This document shows, piece after piece, positions 52,327 to 60,766 of a DNA stretch of 64,000 nucleotides. The stretch is from Bifidobacterium sp. (GTDB taxonomy: Bacteria > Actinomycetota > Actinomycetes > Actinomycetales > Bifidobacteriaceae): assembly GCA_022649135.1 (NCBI GenBank), contig JALCNP010000002.1, positions 124,001 through 188,000 on the forward strand, given 5' to 3'. A model generated the notes under the pieces. It had not been told where the DNA came from. It saw only the letters and a program-made list of their open reading frames with translations, and did no database searches. Every line of letters begins with the position of its first letter. Positions within the stretch are counted from its first letter, which is position 1. The translations under genes and the position numbers were made by a program.

Positions 52327-53322
52327 ATGGGCAACGCCCGTTTATGGATTCAAGGCATGCGTCTTCGCACGTTGATGGTCGGAATCGCTCCGGCGATCGT
52401 GGGCATTGTTGCGGGGTATCGAGCGGGTGGGTCCCGCGCCACCCCCCGTTTCGCGGTTACGGCCGTGCTGTGCGTTCTGGTCGCGCTGCTTCTGCAGATA
52501 GCCGTGAACTATGCGAACGACTATTCGGATGGCATACGCGGCACGGACAGCGGACGGGGAGGGGAGGAAGCCCAGACGAACAAGCCCCGGCGTCTCACCG
52601 CATCGGGCCTTGTGGCTCCCCGCCAGGTTCTGGCCGCTGCCGGCATCACCGCCGCGCTCGCATGCGCGTGCGGCATCGCGGTCGTCGTTCTTACGGGTAG
52701 CTATTGGCTTCTCGCCGTAGGCGTCGCATGTCTGGTGGCGGGGTGGTTCTACACGGGTGGAAAGCATCCGTATGGGTACATCGGATTCGGCGAGTTGGGC
52801 GTTTTCGTCTTCTTCGGCCTCGTCGCCGTTCTCGGAACCCAGTATGCGCTGGCGCGAACAATCGACGGCATGGGGATCGTCGGGGCGATCATCATCGGGA
52901 TGCTCGCCTGCGTTCTGCTGATGACGAACAATCTTCGGGATGTCCGTGAGGATGCCGTCTACGGCAAGCACTCCCTCGCGGTGCGCATCGGCGAGACGAA
53001 TGCTCGCCGTCTGCTTCTCGCCGTGTATCTGCTGAACATGGGTCTGACCATCGCCGCCGCGTTCACCCCGCTGGCGGCCCTGCTCTCCCAGGCCTTCTCC
53101 CTGCGGTGCTCGGCCGTGTATTCCGCGGCGCTGTGCATGCCGGACGCGACCTCGCTGGTCGGGGCATGGCTCGCGGCGCTGGCCGGGGGGGTGTGTGTAT
53201 GGTCAGCCACGGTCATGGTGGGTTCCATCATGCGCAAAGACTTTCACAAGGCCCTGGCGCTTGCGGGATCGACCCCCATGCTGTTCGCCGTGGTGTACGC
53301 GATTCTCGGCGTGCTCGTCTGA
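52327..53322 (+). CDS. menA: UbiA-family prenyltransferase, MenA-like
   Basis: This 331-residue membrane protein resembles 1,4-dihydroxy-2-naphthoate polyprenyltransferase. The prenyl-diphosphate site NYANDYSDGIRGTD and the second acidic site NNLRDVREDAVYGKHSLAVRIG lie on cytoplasmic loops of an eight- to nine-helix bundle. ATG 52327 has GGAAAGG 8 nt upstream. No other menaquinone gene lies nearby, and bifidobacteria are not known for a full menaquinone pathway, so the acceptor is uncertain. Confidence 0.8.
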   Translation: MGNARLWIQGMRLRTLMVGIAPAIVGIVAGYRAGGSRATPRFAVTAVLCVLVALLLQIAVNYANDYSDGIRGTDSGRGGEEAQTNKPRRLTASGLVAPRQVLAAAGITAALACACGIAVVVLTGSYWLLAVGVACLVAGWFYTGGKHPYGYIGFGELGVFVFFGLVAVLGTQYALARTIDGMGIVGAIIIGMLACVLLMTNNLRDVREDAVYGKHSLAVRIGETNARRLLLAVYLLNMGLTIAAAFTPLAALLSQAFSLRCSAVYSAALCMPDATSLVGAWLAALAGGVCVWSATVMVGSIMRKDFHKALALAGSTPMLFAVVYAILGVLV

Positions 53323-53356
53323 TGCCTGTGCGGTCTCGTCGGTCTAAGCTCGCGCA

Positions 53357-53362
53357 TAGACT
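53357..53362 (+). promoter_or_regulatory. -10 hexamer for gpmA
   Basis: TAGACT ends 6 nt before ATG 53369, so transcription would start on the start codon. No Shine-Dalgarno is present. Confidence 0.45.
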
Positions 53363-53368
53363 GACGGT

Positions 53369-54109
53369 ATGGCATATAAACTAGTACTGCTCCGACACGG
53401 TCAGAGCGCATGGAATAAAACCAATCAGTTCACCGGCTGGGTGGACGTTCCGCTCACCGAGCAGGGTGTCGAGGAGGCCAAGCGCGGCGGGCAGCTTCTC
53501 AAGGAGAAGAACGTCCTGCCCGACATCGTCTTCACGTCGCTGCTTCGGCGCGCCATCAACACCGCGAATTATGCTCTTGACGAGGCGGATCGCCTGTGGA
53601 TCCCCGTTCAGCGCAGCTGGCGCCTCAATGAGCGTCACTATGGCGCGCTGCAGGGCAAGAACAAAACCGACATACGCCAGGAGTACGGCGATGAGAAGTT
53701 CATGATCTGGCGTCGCTCCTATGCGACCCCGCCGCCGCAGATCGATCCGAACGACAAATACTCTCAGAGCAACGACCCGCGCTATGCGGGGGATCCCATC
53801 CCCGAAACCGAGGCGTTGGCGAACGTCGTCGCCCGTGTCATGCCGTACTGGCAGTCCGCGATCGTTCCCGAGCTCAAGTCGGGCAAGACCGTGCTGATAG
53901 CCGCCCATGGCAATTCGCTGCGTGCGATCGTCAAGATGCTCGACGGCCTGAGCGAGGAGGAGATCTCCAAGGTCAACATTCCGACCGCAATACCGCTGGT
54001 GTACGAACTGGATGAGAACCTCAAGCCGATCAAGCCGCGCGGGGAATACCTCGATCCTGAGGCCGCTGCGGCCGGTGCCGCCGCGGTGGCGGCCCAGGGG
54101 CAGAAGTAG
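53369..54109 (+). CDS. gpmA: 2,3-bisphosphoglycerate-dependent phosphoglycerate mutase
   Basis: This 246-residue glycolytic enzyme interconverts 3- and 2-phosphoglycerate. [29 protein letters not shown] contains the phosphohistidine; [16 protein letters not shown] and [16 protein letters not shown] follow, and the second catalytic histidine is in [14 protein letters not shown] short Ala/Gly tail ends the protein. As in mycobacteria (gpm1-senX3-regX3-phoY), it neighbours phoU and a SenX3-like kinase. Confidence 0.97.
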   Translation: MAYKLVLLRHGQSAWNKTNQFTGWVDVPLTEQGVEEAKRGGQLLKEKNVLPDIVFTSLLRRAINTANYALDEADRLWIPVQRSWRLNERHYGALQGKNKTDIRQEYGDEKFMIWRRSYATPPPQIDPNDKYSQSNDPRYAGDPIPETEALANVVARVMPYWQSAIVPELKSGKTVLIAAHGNSLRAIVKMLDGLSEEEISKVNIPTAIPLVYELDENLKPIKPRGEYLDPEAAAAGAAAVAAQGQK

Positions 54110-54130
54110 GAATTCGTCCCTGGATATGCG

Positions 54131-54176
54131 AATGGCGGGTGACCGCGGCGGAAAACCGCCACGGCCACCCGCCATT
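54131..54176. terminator. long hairpin between gpmA and phoU
   Basis: AATGGCGGGTG (54131-54141) pairs with CACCCGCCATT (54166-54176), and GGCGG-AAAA-CCGCC (54147-54160) closes the top with two mismatches between. It probably serves both convergent genes. Confidence 0.65.
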
Positions 54177-54249
54177 CACGCTTGGGTAGTCCTTCGCAAC
54201 GCTATGCCTGCTCCGGATTTCGCTCGGGTCCGGCGTGAGAGGCGAGCCT

Positions 54250-54930
54250 CTAGTCGACGTCCGTTCCCTCGTCCCTTGCGGGTTCCTTCGCCGGATCGAA
54301 TCCGGACACGATGTACACGACCCTGCGCGCGGCGGACACCGCGTGATCGCCAAGACGCTCCATGAATCGTCCGATGAGAACGACATCGATGAGCTCCTGC
54401 TTGGTCCCGTTCCAGCCCGGCGACAGAACCAGGGAGAATGTCTGATGATGCAGAGCATCGAGCTTGTCGTCGTCGACGATGATCTGCTCCGCCGTGCTGG
54501 CATCGCGGTCGGCGAGCATGGTGACCAGTCTGTCGGCCGTCATGGTCAGGAAGTCCTGCATGTGGACGAACAGATCATGGGCCTCATCCGGCAGCGCCGA
54601 CTGAGGATAGGTGCGTCGCGCGGATTCCGCCACGTGACGTGCGAGATCGCCCATGCGTTCGAATGTGGAGGCGAGCCTCATCGTGGATACCACCACGCGA
54701 AGATCCGTGGCGACCGGGTTCTGCTTGGCAAGCAGTCTGACGCACTGGTCGAGGATGCTTGATTCCAAGGCGTCGATTTCGATGTCTCCGTCGATAACCG
54801 CTTGGGCTGCCTCGACGTCGGCATTCAGCAAAGCATCCCCGGCGCCGTAGATGGCCCGGCGCACATCCTGTGCCATACGATCCAGGTCATCGGCGACGGC
54901 CTTGAGCTCCTCGTTGAAAATAACGCGCAT
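54250..54930 (-). CDS. phoU: phosphate transport regulator PhoU
   Basis: This 226-residue protein has the two three-helix-bundle repeats of PhoU: QNPVATDLRVVVSTMRLASTFERMGDLARHVAESA and LIDVVLIGRFMERLGDHAVSAARRVVYI, both carrying the metal-binding (E/D)RxxD pattern. PhoU dampens phosphate-transporter and kinase signalling. No pst genes lie in the window, but the next gene codes for a SenX3-like sensor, divergent from it. Confidence 0.94.
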   Translation of the reverse strand: MRVIFNEELKAVADDLDRMAQDVRRAIYGAGDALLNADVEAAQAVIDGDIEIDALESSILDQCVRLLAKQNPVATDLRVVVSTMRLASTFERMGDLARHVAESARRTYPQSALPDEAHDLFVHMQDFLTMTADRLVTMLADRDASTAEQIIVDDDKLDALHHQTFSLVLSPGWNGTKQELIDVVLIGRFMERLGDHAVSAARRVVYIVSGFDPAKEPARDEGTDVD

Positions 54931-55092
54931 TATTCAGCCTTTCTGCGTTGTGTGTCGCACTGAACTATAGTGTATTAGCAAATCGGCATTTTTGCAGGCG
55001 GCGTTGCCATAAGCTTGCCAAGAGTTGTCCGAGAATTCATCTGCCCCGCCGTGACCCCGGCCCGCCGGATGGGCGCGGGCCGTTTCCTGTGC

Positions 55093-55098
55093 AACAAT
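55093..55098 (+). promoter_or_regulatory. -10 hexamer for SenX3-like gene
   Basis: AACAAT ends 6 nt before ATG 55105; no Shine-Dalgarno. The gap to divergent phoU is 174 nt. Confidence 0.35.
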
Positions 55099-55104
55099 GG
55101 GGCT

Positions 55105-56421
55105 ATGTTCCAATACGAATCGGTGTGGCCGATTGTTGTGGTTTTCGCGCTTCTTGCGGTGGCTGTGGCTTTGTTCGTCGCATTCGCATTGGCCGACGGC
55201 ATTCGGCAGTGGGCCTGCTCCCACGTACCCGGGGCGTTGCATCCGGGGGATTGGCTGGCTTCTGTTCGGCGCGGCGTTTCGCGCCGCGGCCCCCGTTCCC
55301 AAGAGGAGGGCGATGACGTCAGCGACTCCACGGCAGCCCTGCTTTCCATGCTTCATGACAGCTCTCTGGTGATCGACGACTCCGACGGGGTGGTCCGCGC
55401 CAATCCTGAGGCATATCGGCTGGGGGTGGTCAGCGACGATGCTCTGGTCAACGGGGAGATTCTTGCGGCGGTGCACGAGATCCGTGTCACGGGCGGGCGC
55501 AAGCAGTTCGATCTGACGACGAGCACCCCGCAGCGGTTCAGCGGCTTTCGCACCGGCTCCGGCATGGAGTCCGACGAGCGTGGCGGCGGTGACGGCGGTG
55601 ACGATGACGGCGGTGACGGTGAGGAATGCGCGCTTGAGGTTTCCCGGCCCAATTGGTTGAAGGTCACCGTCGGACGCATCGACGAGCACTTCGTCGTCGT
55701 TCTTCTCAACGACGTCAGCGAGGCCATCCGATTCTCCCAAACCCGGGAAGCGTTCATCAGCAACGTCTCGCAGCAGCTGCTGAAACCGACGCAGGATCTG
55801 GAGAGACTCGCCGACTCCCTGGAGAGCGCGCGTCTCGACCGTGAGCAGGTACGACAGGATGCCAGGGCGGTACGTCGCTCCTGCCACCATCTGAGCCACA
55901 TGATTGACGATCTTCTGCTGTTGATCAGGGCGCAGGAGCCGATCACGCCCTCCTGCGCGAACAGACTGTCCGTGGCCGAGCAGCTGCGTTGGGCTGCCGA
56001 TGGACTGCATGATCTCAGCGGCCGGCTCGGTGTCCCCATCGTCGTCCATGCCGACGATTCCCTCATGGTGAACGCGGAACGCGACCAGATTCGCGCTGCC
56101 CTCGTGAAGCTGATCGAGAACGCCCTCCTGTATTCGGCCCGGGGATCCTCCGTCAGCGTTTCGGCCACTCTGAGTGCGGACGGGCGGCATGTCGTCATTC
56201 GCGTCATCGATCGGGGGTGCGGCATCGATCGAAACGAGCAGCCGCATATTTTCGAACGTTTCTACCGTGCGGACAACCAGAACGACAAGACCGGCGACGG
56301 CATTGGGCTGGGTCTGGCGATCGTGAAGCATGTCGCGCTGACGCATCATGGCAGCGCTTCCGTCTGGAGCGCGCCGAAACAGGGGAGCACGTTCAGCCTC
56401 ACCCTGCCGGTCGCCCGGTAG
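55105..56421 (+). CDS. SenX3/PhoR-like sensor kinase lacking the phospho-acceptor histidine
   Basis: This 438-residue protein has an N-terminal membrane helix (about 8-32), a PAS-like region with a Gly/Asp-rich insert, a HisKA helix pair and a full HATPase domain (ALVKLIENALLYS; VIDRGCGIDRNEQPHIFERFYR; GDGIGLGLAIVKH). In HisKA the usual SHE(L) motif reads FISNVSQQLLKPTQ, so the phosphorylated His is Gln223. It therefore may not autophosphorylate. The neighbours gpmA and phoU fit the SenX3 context, but no RegX3-like gene follows. It could be a phosphatase or act through another kinase. Confidence 0.85.
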   Translation: MFQYESVWPIVVVFALLAVAVALFVAFALADGIRQWACSHVPGALHPGDWLASVRRGVSRRGPRSQEEGDDVSDSTAALLSMLHDSSLVIDDSDGVVRANPEAYRLGVVSDDALVNGEILAAVHEIRVTGGRKQFDLTTSTPQRFSGFRTGSGMESDERGGGDGGDDDGGDGEECALEVSRPNWLKVTVGRIDEHFVVVLLNDVSEAIRFSQTREAFISNVSQQLLKPTQDLERLADSLESARLDREQVRQDARAVRRSCHHLSHMIDDLLLLIRAQEPITPSCANRLSVAEQLRWAADGLHDLSGRLGVPIVVHADDSLMVNAERDQIRAALVKLIENALLYSARGSSVSVSATLSADGRHVVIRVIDRGCGIDRNEQPHIFERFYRADNQNDKTGDGIGLGLAIVKHVALTHHGSASVWSAPKQGSTFSLTLPVAR

Positions 56422-56497
56422 GAGGGAAAAATCCGGGGTCGTCCGTCTCCGATGGCTGGTTCCGGCCGCTGCTGCGCGGTGGGCGTGGAGGAACGGG

Positions 56498-56752
56498 CTA
56501 CTGCCCCAGACGGCGGTAATCCGATCTGTCAAGATGCTCCCACAGCAGCAGAACCATTCCCAAAACGGTTCCCGATATGCATACGGTCACCAGGTTCATG
56601 GCCCCGTGATGCAAGGCCAGCAGCACCACGCTCACGATCAGGGCGACAAGCCACAGCACCGTGCCCAGGGCGAACACCTTGCGCAGATCCACCCGGACCG
56701 GCTTCGGTGCCGGCCTGCGGGCATCAGGATTAACAATCGGAGCGAATTTCAT
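56498..56752 (-). CDS. DUF2530 family membrane protein
   Basis: This 84-residue protein has a basic, proline-rich N-terminus and two hydrophobic segments (residues about 30-50 and 53-72), ending LLLWEHLDRSDYRRLGQ. It matches the small actinobacterial DUF2530 family as I remember it; function unknown. It is divergent from manA, separated by 70 nt. Confidence 0.75.
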   Translation of the reverse strand: MKFAPIVNPDARRPAPKPVRVDLRKVFALGTVLWLVALIVSVVLLALHHGAMNLVTVCISGTVLGMVLLLWEHLDRSDYRRLGQ

Positions 56753-56822
56753 ACCATTACCTTAACCTGCGGGGTAACCTTGATGGAGTCGATTCCGCAC
56801 AGAGGGGAGGCGTCAGAGCACC

Positions 56823-58217
56823 GTGTATCCGATTCGACCTGTTCCCAAACCCTATGCATGGGGCTCGTATGATCGTCTTCAAGGCATGTTCCGTCACGAC
56901 TGCGGCGCGGGCGGTGACGGTCCCCTGGCGGAAATGTGGTTCAGCGGCCATGCGGAAAGCCCCTCGATGCTCGACAGGGCGGACCTCGGCCCGATTTCCC
57001 TGAGAGACGCCATCGGAGCCGATGCCACAACCATGGTGGGGTCGCATGGATCGGAGCGCTTCGGACCGGTTCTGCCTTTTCTGTTCAAGATCATCTCGGC
57101 GCGCATCCCCCTGTCGCTGCAGGTGCATCCTGTCGATTTCGAGGCCCGTGCCGGATTCAACGCCCAAAACGCCGATGGAGTGCCGCTTGACTCCTCGATC
57201 CGTTCGTTCAAGGATCCGCTCGCCAAGCATGAGATGGTGGTGGCGCTGGAGGATTTCGATGCATGCGTGGGGTTCGCACCGGTGTCCAGGATGCTGGCCA
57301 ATCTGCGCATCGTGGACCATCCCCTCGCCCGGCGCATGGTCACGGCTCTGAGCGCCCGTGCGGCATGGGACGGCGAGAGCTCCGGGACGTTCCCGTCGGC
57401 GGATGCCATGATGCCGATGGCGGCCTCGGTCTGGCCTGAATCGTGGAAGCGGGTTTTCCGAGCGTTCCATGCCTCCATCACGGCTCCCGACGGGGAAGGG
57501 ATCGGAAGCGCCCTGCGCGTGGCCTCGGCCCGCGCCTCCGGCACACGCTCTGCGATGGCCTTCCGGCACGCGCTCGCGGCGGTTGAGGCGTTCGGCGACG
57601 ATCCGAGCATCATGAGCCTTCTTATGCTCAACCCCCTCAGTCTGCGCCAGGGGGAGTCCGTGTTCATTCCGGCCGGCACCCCGCATGCGTACATCCATGG
57701 GACCGGCGCCGAGATCATGACGAATTCCGACAACGTGCTGCGCGCGGGGATGACGGTGAAGCACAAGGACATCGCCAGTCTGCTGCATACGGTGAGCTGC
57801 CGTCCCTCCCCGTCGATCAATCCGATGGGGACCCGGCTCGATTCCTTCTCGCTGGGCGATGCGGTGGCCTATAAGCCGGATCTGCGCGAATTCATGCTTG
57901 TCTACGGGCGCGTGGATGGGGATCATCAGGTGTGGCCCCTGTCGCAGCGCCTGGCGCAGCGGTATGGAAGGCTCTCTCAGCGGCTCAATCAGCGGCTGAA
58001 CGGTGCCCAGGGGCAGCGTGGGCCGCGCGTGCTTCTGTGCACGGAGGGCACGGTTTTCTGCTCGACCCGCAGCGGCGGCATGCTTCTCGAGCGGGGGGAC
58101 GCCGTGTTCATTTGCGATGCCGAGGGGTTCGCGACCATCCGACCGGCTCCTGAGCCCCGACGCTCCCCGGATTCCCAACCGTACGGTGTCTTTCTTCTGG
58201 CCTCGACCCAGCTGTAG
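56823..58217 (+). CDS. manA: mannose-6-phosphate isomerase, class I
   Basis: This 464-residue enzyme interconverts mannose 6-phosphate and fructose 6-phosphate. YPIRPVPKPYAWGSYDRLQG, PLSLQVHPVDFEARAGFN (zinc ligands Gln and His), KHEMVVALEDFDACVGF and VFIPAGTPHAYIHGTGAEIMTNSDNVLRAG are present. GTG 56823 has GGGAGGC about 11 nt upstream. It is longer than many type I enzymes because of a middle insert. It precedes a sugar-type symporter, perhaps its supplier of substrate. Confidence 0.95.
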   Translation: MYPIRPVPKPYAWGSYDRLQGMFRHDCGAGGDGPLAEMWFSGHAESPSMLDRADLGPISLRDAIGADATTMVGSHGSERFGPVLPFLFKIISARIPLSLQVHPVDFEARAGFNAQNADGVPLDSSIRSFKDPLAKHEMVVALEDFDACVGFAPVSRMLANLRIVDHPLARRMVTALSARAAWDGESSGTFPSADAMMPMAASVWPESWKRVFRAFHASITAPDGEGIGSALRVASARASGTRSAMAFRHALAAVEAFGDDPSIMSLLMLNPLSLRQGESVFIPAGTPHAYIHGTGAEIMTNSDNVLRAGMTVKHKDIASLLHTVSCRPSPSINPMGTRLDSFSLGDAVAYKPDLREFMLVYGRVDGDHQVWPLSQRLAQRYGRLSQRLNQRLNGAQGQRGPRVLLCTEGTVFCSTRSGGMLLERGDAVFICDAEGFATIRPAPEPRRSPDSQPYGVFLLASTQL

Positions 58218-58274
58218 GAGGAGGCGTGCGTCGGGAGCTCGCCCATGGCATTCGTCCGGCAGGCAGAACAGTTG

Positions 58275-58286
58275 ATTGTGTACAAT
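58275..58286 (+). promoter_or_regulatory. small inverted repeat and -10 upstream of symporter
   Basis: ATTGTGTACAAT consists of ATTGT and ACAAT around GT and contains a TACAAT -10-like box. It may be an operator overlapping the promoter of the symporter gene; the leader to ATG would be about 170 nt. Confidence 0.35.
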
Positions 58287-58461
58287 AACACGGTCTGAAC
58301 CTCACAGTGTTTTTGTGTGTTTGCGTTATGGAATGTCGAAGACTATAACGAATCGTGATGTCGCCGACGGCGTCCGATTCAACGGTTCTGTCATCAGAGA
58401 AGATTACATGGCGCACCATGACGGCATCTATCACAACTTCATCTAGTGATATGAGGGAATT

Positions 58462-60195
58462 ATGAATATAGCAGCTGGCGGATCAGCGATTCGCCTATCA
58501 CTCAATTGGGTGGATTACCTGATTCTGCTTCTTTATTTCGTCGTCATCGTGTGGATCGGATATTCGATCCACAAACGCCAGAGATCCAGCCAGGACTTCC
58601 TTCTGGCAGGACGCTCGATGCCCGCCTGGATAGCCGGAATAGCCTTTATCGCCGCCAACCTTGGTGCGACGGAGGTGCTCGGCATGGCGGCGAACGGTGC
58701 GCAGATCGGCATGTCCACCCTGCACTATTACCTGATCGGCGCCATCCCTGGAATGGTGTTCCTCGGGATTGTGATGATGCCGTTCTACTATGGCTCCGGC
58801 GTACGCTCGGTGCCCGAGTTCATGTACAAGAGATTCGGCAAGGGCGCCCATCTCACCGTGTCCATCTGCTTCGCCGTCTCCACGATTCTCGTCTCGGGAA
58901 TCAACCTGTATGCCATGGCCCTGATCATGGAGGCCATGCTGGGATGGTCGCAGTGGCTGGCGATAGCGGTCTCCGCGGTGTTCGTGCTTGTCTACATCAC
59001 GCTGGGAGGCCTTACCAGCGCAATCTACAACGAGGTCATGCAGTTCTTCGTCATTATCGCCGCACTGGTTCCCCTCACCGTCATCGGTCTGCATAAGGTC
59101 GGCGGTTGGAGCGGCCTGCGCCAGTCCTTCTCCGGCACCCACATGATGAGCGCCTGGCAGGGAACGGGAATGGGATCGGTGACGAATCCCATCGGCGCCG
59201 ATTGGTTCGGCATCATCATGGGTCTCGGTTTCGTGCTTGGCTTCGGCTATTGGACCACGAACTTCACCGAGGTGCAACGAGCGTTTTCGGCCAAGGACAT
59301 GTCCGCGGCACGACGCACCCCCATCATCGGCGCGTTTCCGAAGATGCTTGTCGGCTTCCTCGTCATCGTTCCCGGTCTGGTGGCTGCGGCGACCATGGGG
59401 AACCTGTTCAAGAACGGGACGCTGACCTATAACGAGGCAATACCCAAACTGATGCAGACCTACCTGCCCAACGGTTCGCTTGGCATCGCCATCACCGGTC
59501 TGATGGCCTCGTTCATGGCGGGCATGGCGGCGAACGTCTCCAGCTTCAACACCGTGTTCACCTACGACATCGTTCAGGATTACGTCCGGCCCGGAAGATC
59601 CGATAAGTACTATCTGAAGATGGGACGGTGGGTCACCGTGGTCGGCACGATCATCTCCGTGGCGACCGCAATACTGGCCTCCCAGTTCGGCAACATCATG
59701 ACGTACATGCAAACGCTGTTCAGCTTCTTCAACGCCCCGCTGTTCGCGATCTTCATCCTGGGCCTGTGCTGGAAGAGACTGACCCCGTCCGCCGGCACCT
59801 GGGGCTACATCGCCGGAATCATCGCGCCTCTGATCACCTACATCGTCTATCTTCGCTCCGTTTCCTCCGGGCATCCGATATTCCAGACGCCCACCGCGGA
59901 GACCCTGTATGGCGCCATGATATCCCTGGCCGCCACCTGGATCGTGGGGGCGCTGTTGTCGGCGTTCACCAAGCCCAAGTCCGACGCGGAGCTTGAAGGG
60001 TTGACGTTCGCCACCGGCGGCATGAAGTACTTCCGCACCTCGAAGGCCGGAAAGGCCGCGATTCGCGAAGCGGTTTCGGAGGGCGTCTCGATGCCGGCCG
60101 CGCAGACCGGCAGGCTTCCGTGGTGGAAGCGTCCGGTGCTGCTAGGAACGATCATTCTGATTGCAAGCCTTGCGCTCTATATCCCATTCTTCTAA
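58462..60195 (+). CDS. sodium:solute symporter (SSS family)
   Basis: This 577-residue membrane protein has about 14 hydrophobic segments. The SSS signature is seen in DFLLAGRSMPAWIAGIAFIAANLGATEVLGMAANG, and YITLGGLTSAIYNEVMQFFVII and GFGYWTTNFTEVQRAFSAKD are typical of the SGLT-like sugar/myo-inositol branch. GGGAA precedes the ATG. It follows manA and precedes a small membrane protein, so sugar uptake coupled to sodium is the best guess. Confidence 0.88.
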   Translation: MNIAAGGSAIRLSLNWVDYLILLLYFVVIVWIGYSIHKRQRSSQDFLLAGRSMPAWIAGIAFIAANLGATEVLGMAANGAQIGMSTLHYYLIGAIPGMVFLGIVMMPFYYGSGVRSVPEFMYKRFGKGAHLTVSICFAVSTILVSGINLYAMALIMEAMLGWSQWLAIAVSAVFVLVYITLGGLTSAIYNEVMQFFVIIAALVPLTVIGLHKVGGWSGLRQSFSGTHMMSAWQGTGMGSVTNPIGADWFGIIMGLGFVLGFGYWTTNFTEVQRAFSAKDMSAARRTPIIGAFPKMLVGFLVIVPGLVAAATMGNLFKNGTLTYNEAIPKLMQTYLPNGSLGIAITGLMASFMAGMAANVSSFNTVFTYDIVQDYVRPGRSDKYYLKMGRWVTVVGTIISVATAILASQFGNIMTYMQTLFSFFNAPLFAIFILGLCWKRLTPSAGTWGYIAGIIAPLITYIVYLRSVSSGHPIFQTPTAETLYGAMISLAATWIVGALLSAFTKPKSDAELEGLTFATGGMKYFRTSKAGKAAIREAVSEGVSMPAAQTGRLPWWKRPVLLGTIILIASLALYIPFF

Positions 60196-60223
60196 TCGTC
60201 TGATAAGTTTGTGAGGAGTTATT

Positions 60224-60592
60224 ATGGCAACCAGTGAAAAAGCCGAGGAATCGGCATTGCACAAGGAAGAGCCCCAAAAGGAATATCTCAGCGACGCCGA
60301 AAAGCAGGACGCCGTGCGTTCCGCCCGACGCAATGATCTGCGATTGATCCTGGGAGGGCTGTTCACGGTCTACGGGGTCATCGTCACCATTGTCGGTCTG
60401 GTGAATCCGGCGGCGGATGTCGCCAAGACGGGAGGCATCGCCATCAATCTGTGGTCTGGCATCATCATGCTGCTCGTCGGCCTCGGTTTCCTCCTGTGGA
60501 ACAGGCTCAGGCCCTTGCCCAAGGATGACATCATCGCCTCGGCGGAGATGTCGGCGGCCCAGGCGGCAACCGAGCACGAGCATCTGAAGTAG
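60224..60592 (+). CDS. small membrane protein accompanying the symporter
   Basis: This 122-residue protein has a charged N-terminus (about 45 residues), two hydrophobic segments (DLRLILGGLFTVYGVIVTIVGLV and GGIAINLWSGIIMLLVGLGFLLW) and a polar end. GAGGAG lies before ATG 60224. Lying 28 nt after the symporter, it is probably cotranscribed and could be an accessory subunit. Family unknown. Confidence 0.75.
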   Translation: MATSEKAEESALHKEEPQKEYLSDAEKQDAVRSARRNDLRLILGGLFTVYGVIVTIVGLVNPAADVAKTGGIAINLWSGIIMLLVGLGFLLWNRLRPLPKDDIIASAEMSAAQAATEHEHLK

Positions 60593-60645
60593 GCCCGTTC
60601 CCCGGTCGGAAGACGCGCCCGGCAGTCGGTCCGGTGCGCCCGGCC

Positions 60646-60675
60646 GTCGGCCGAACGATTGTCGGCCGAACGATT
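60646..60675 (+). repeat. two 15-bp tandem copies
   Basis: GTCGGCCGAACGATT occurs at 60646-60660 and 60661-60675, exactly adjacent, in the gap between the convergent small membrane protein and serC genes. Confidence 0.8.
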
Positions 60676-60705
60676 GTGCGGACCCGTTTCCGGCCAGGGG
60701 GGAAC

Positions 60706-60752
60706 GCATGAGGGCCTGTGATCGCCTTGTCCGCGATCGCAGGCCCTCATGC
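60706..60752. terminator. 20-bp inverted repeat between convergent genes
   Basis: The arms 60706-60725 and 60733-60752 (GCATGAGGGCCTG.../...CAGGCCCTCATGC) match over 20 bp with one wobble; loop CTTGTCC. It would terminate both the symporter unit and serC. Confidence 0.7.
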
Positions 60753-60766
60753 ATGCCGGGAAAGCG

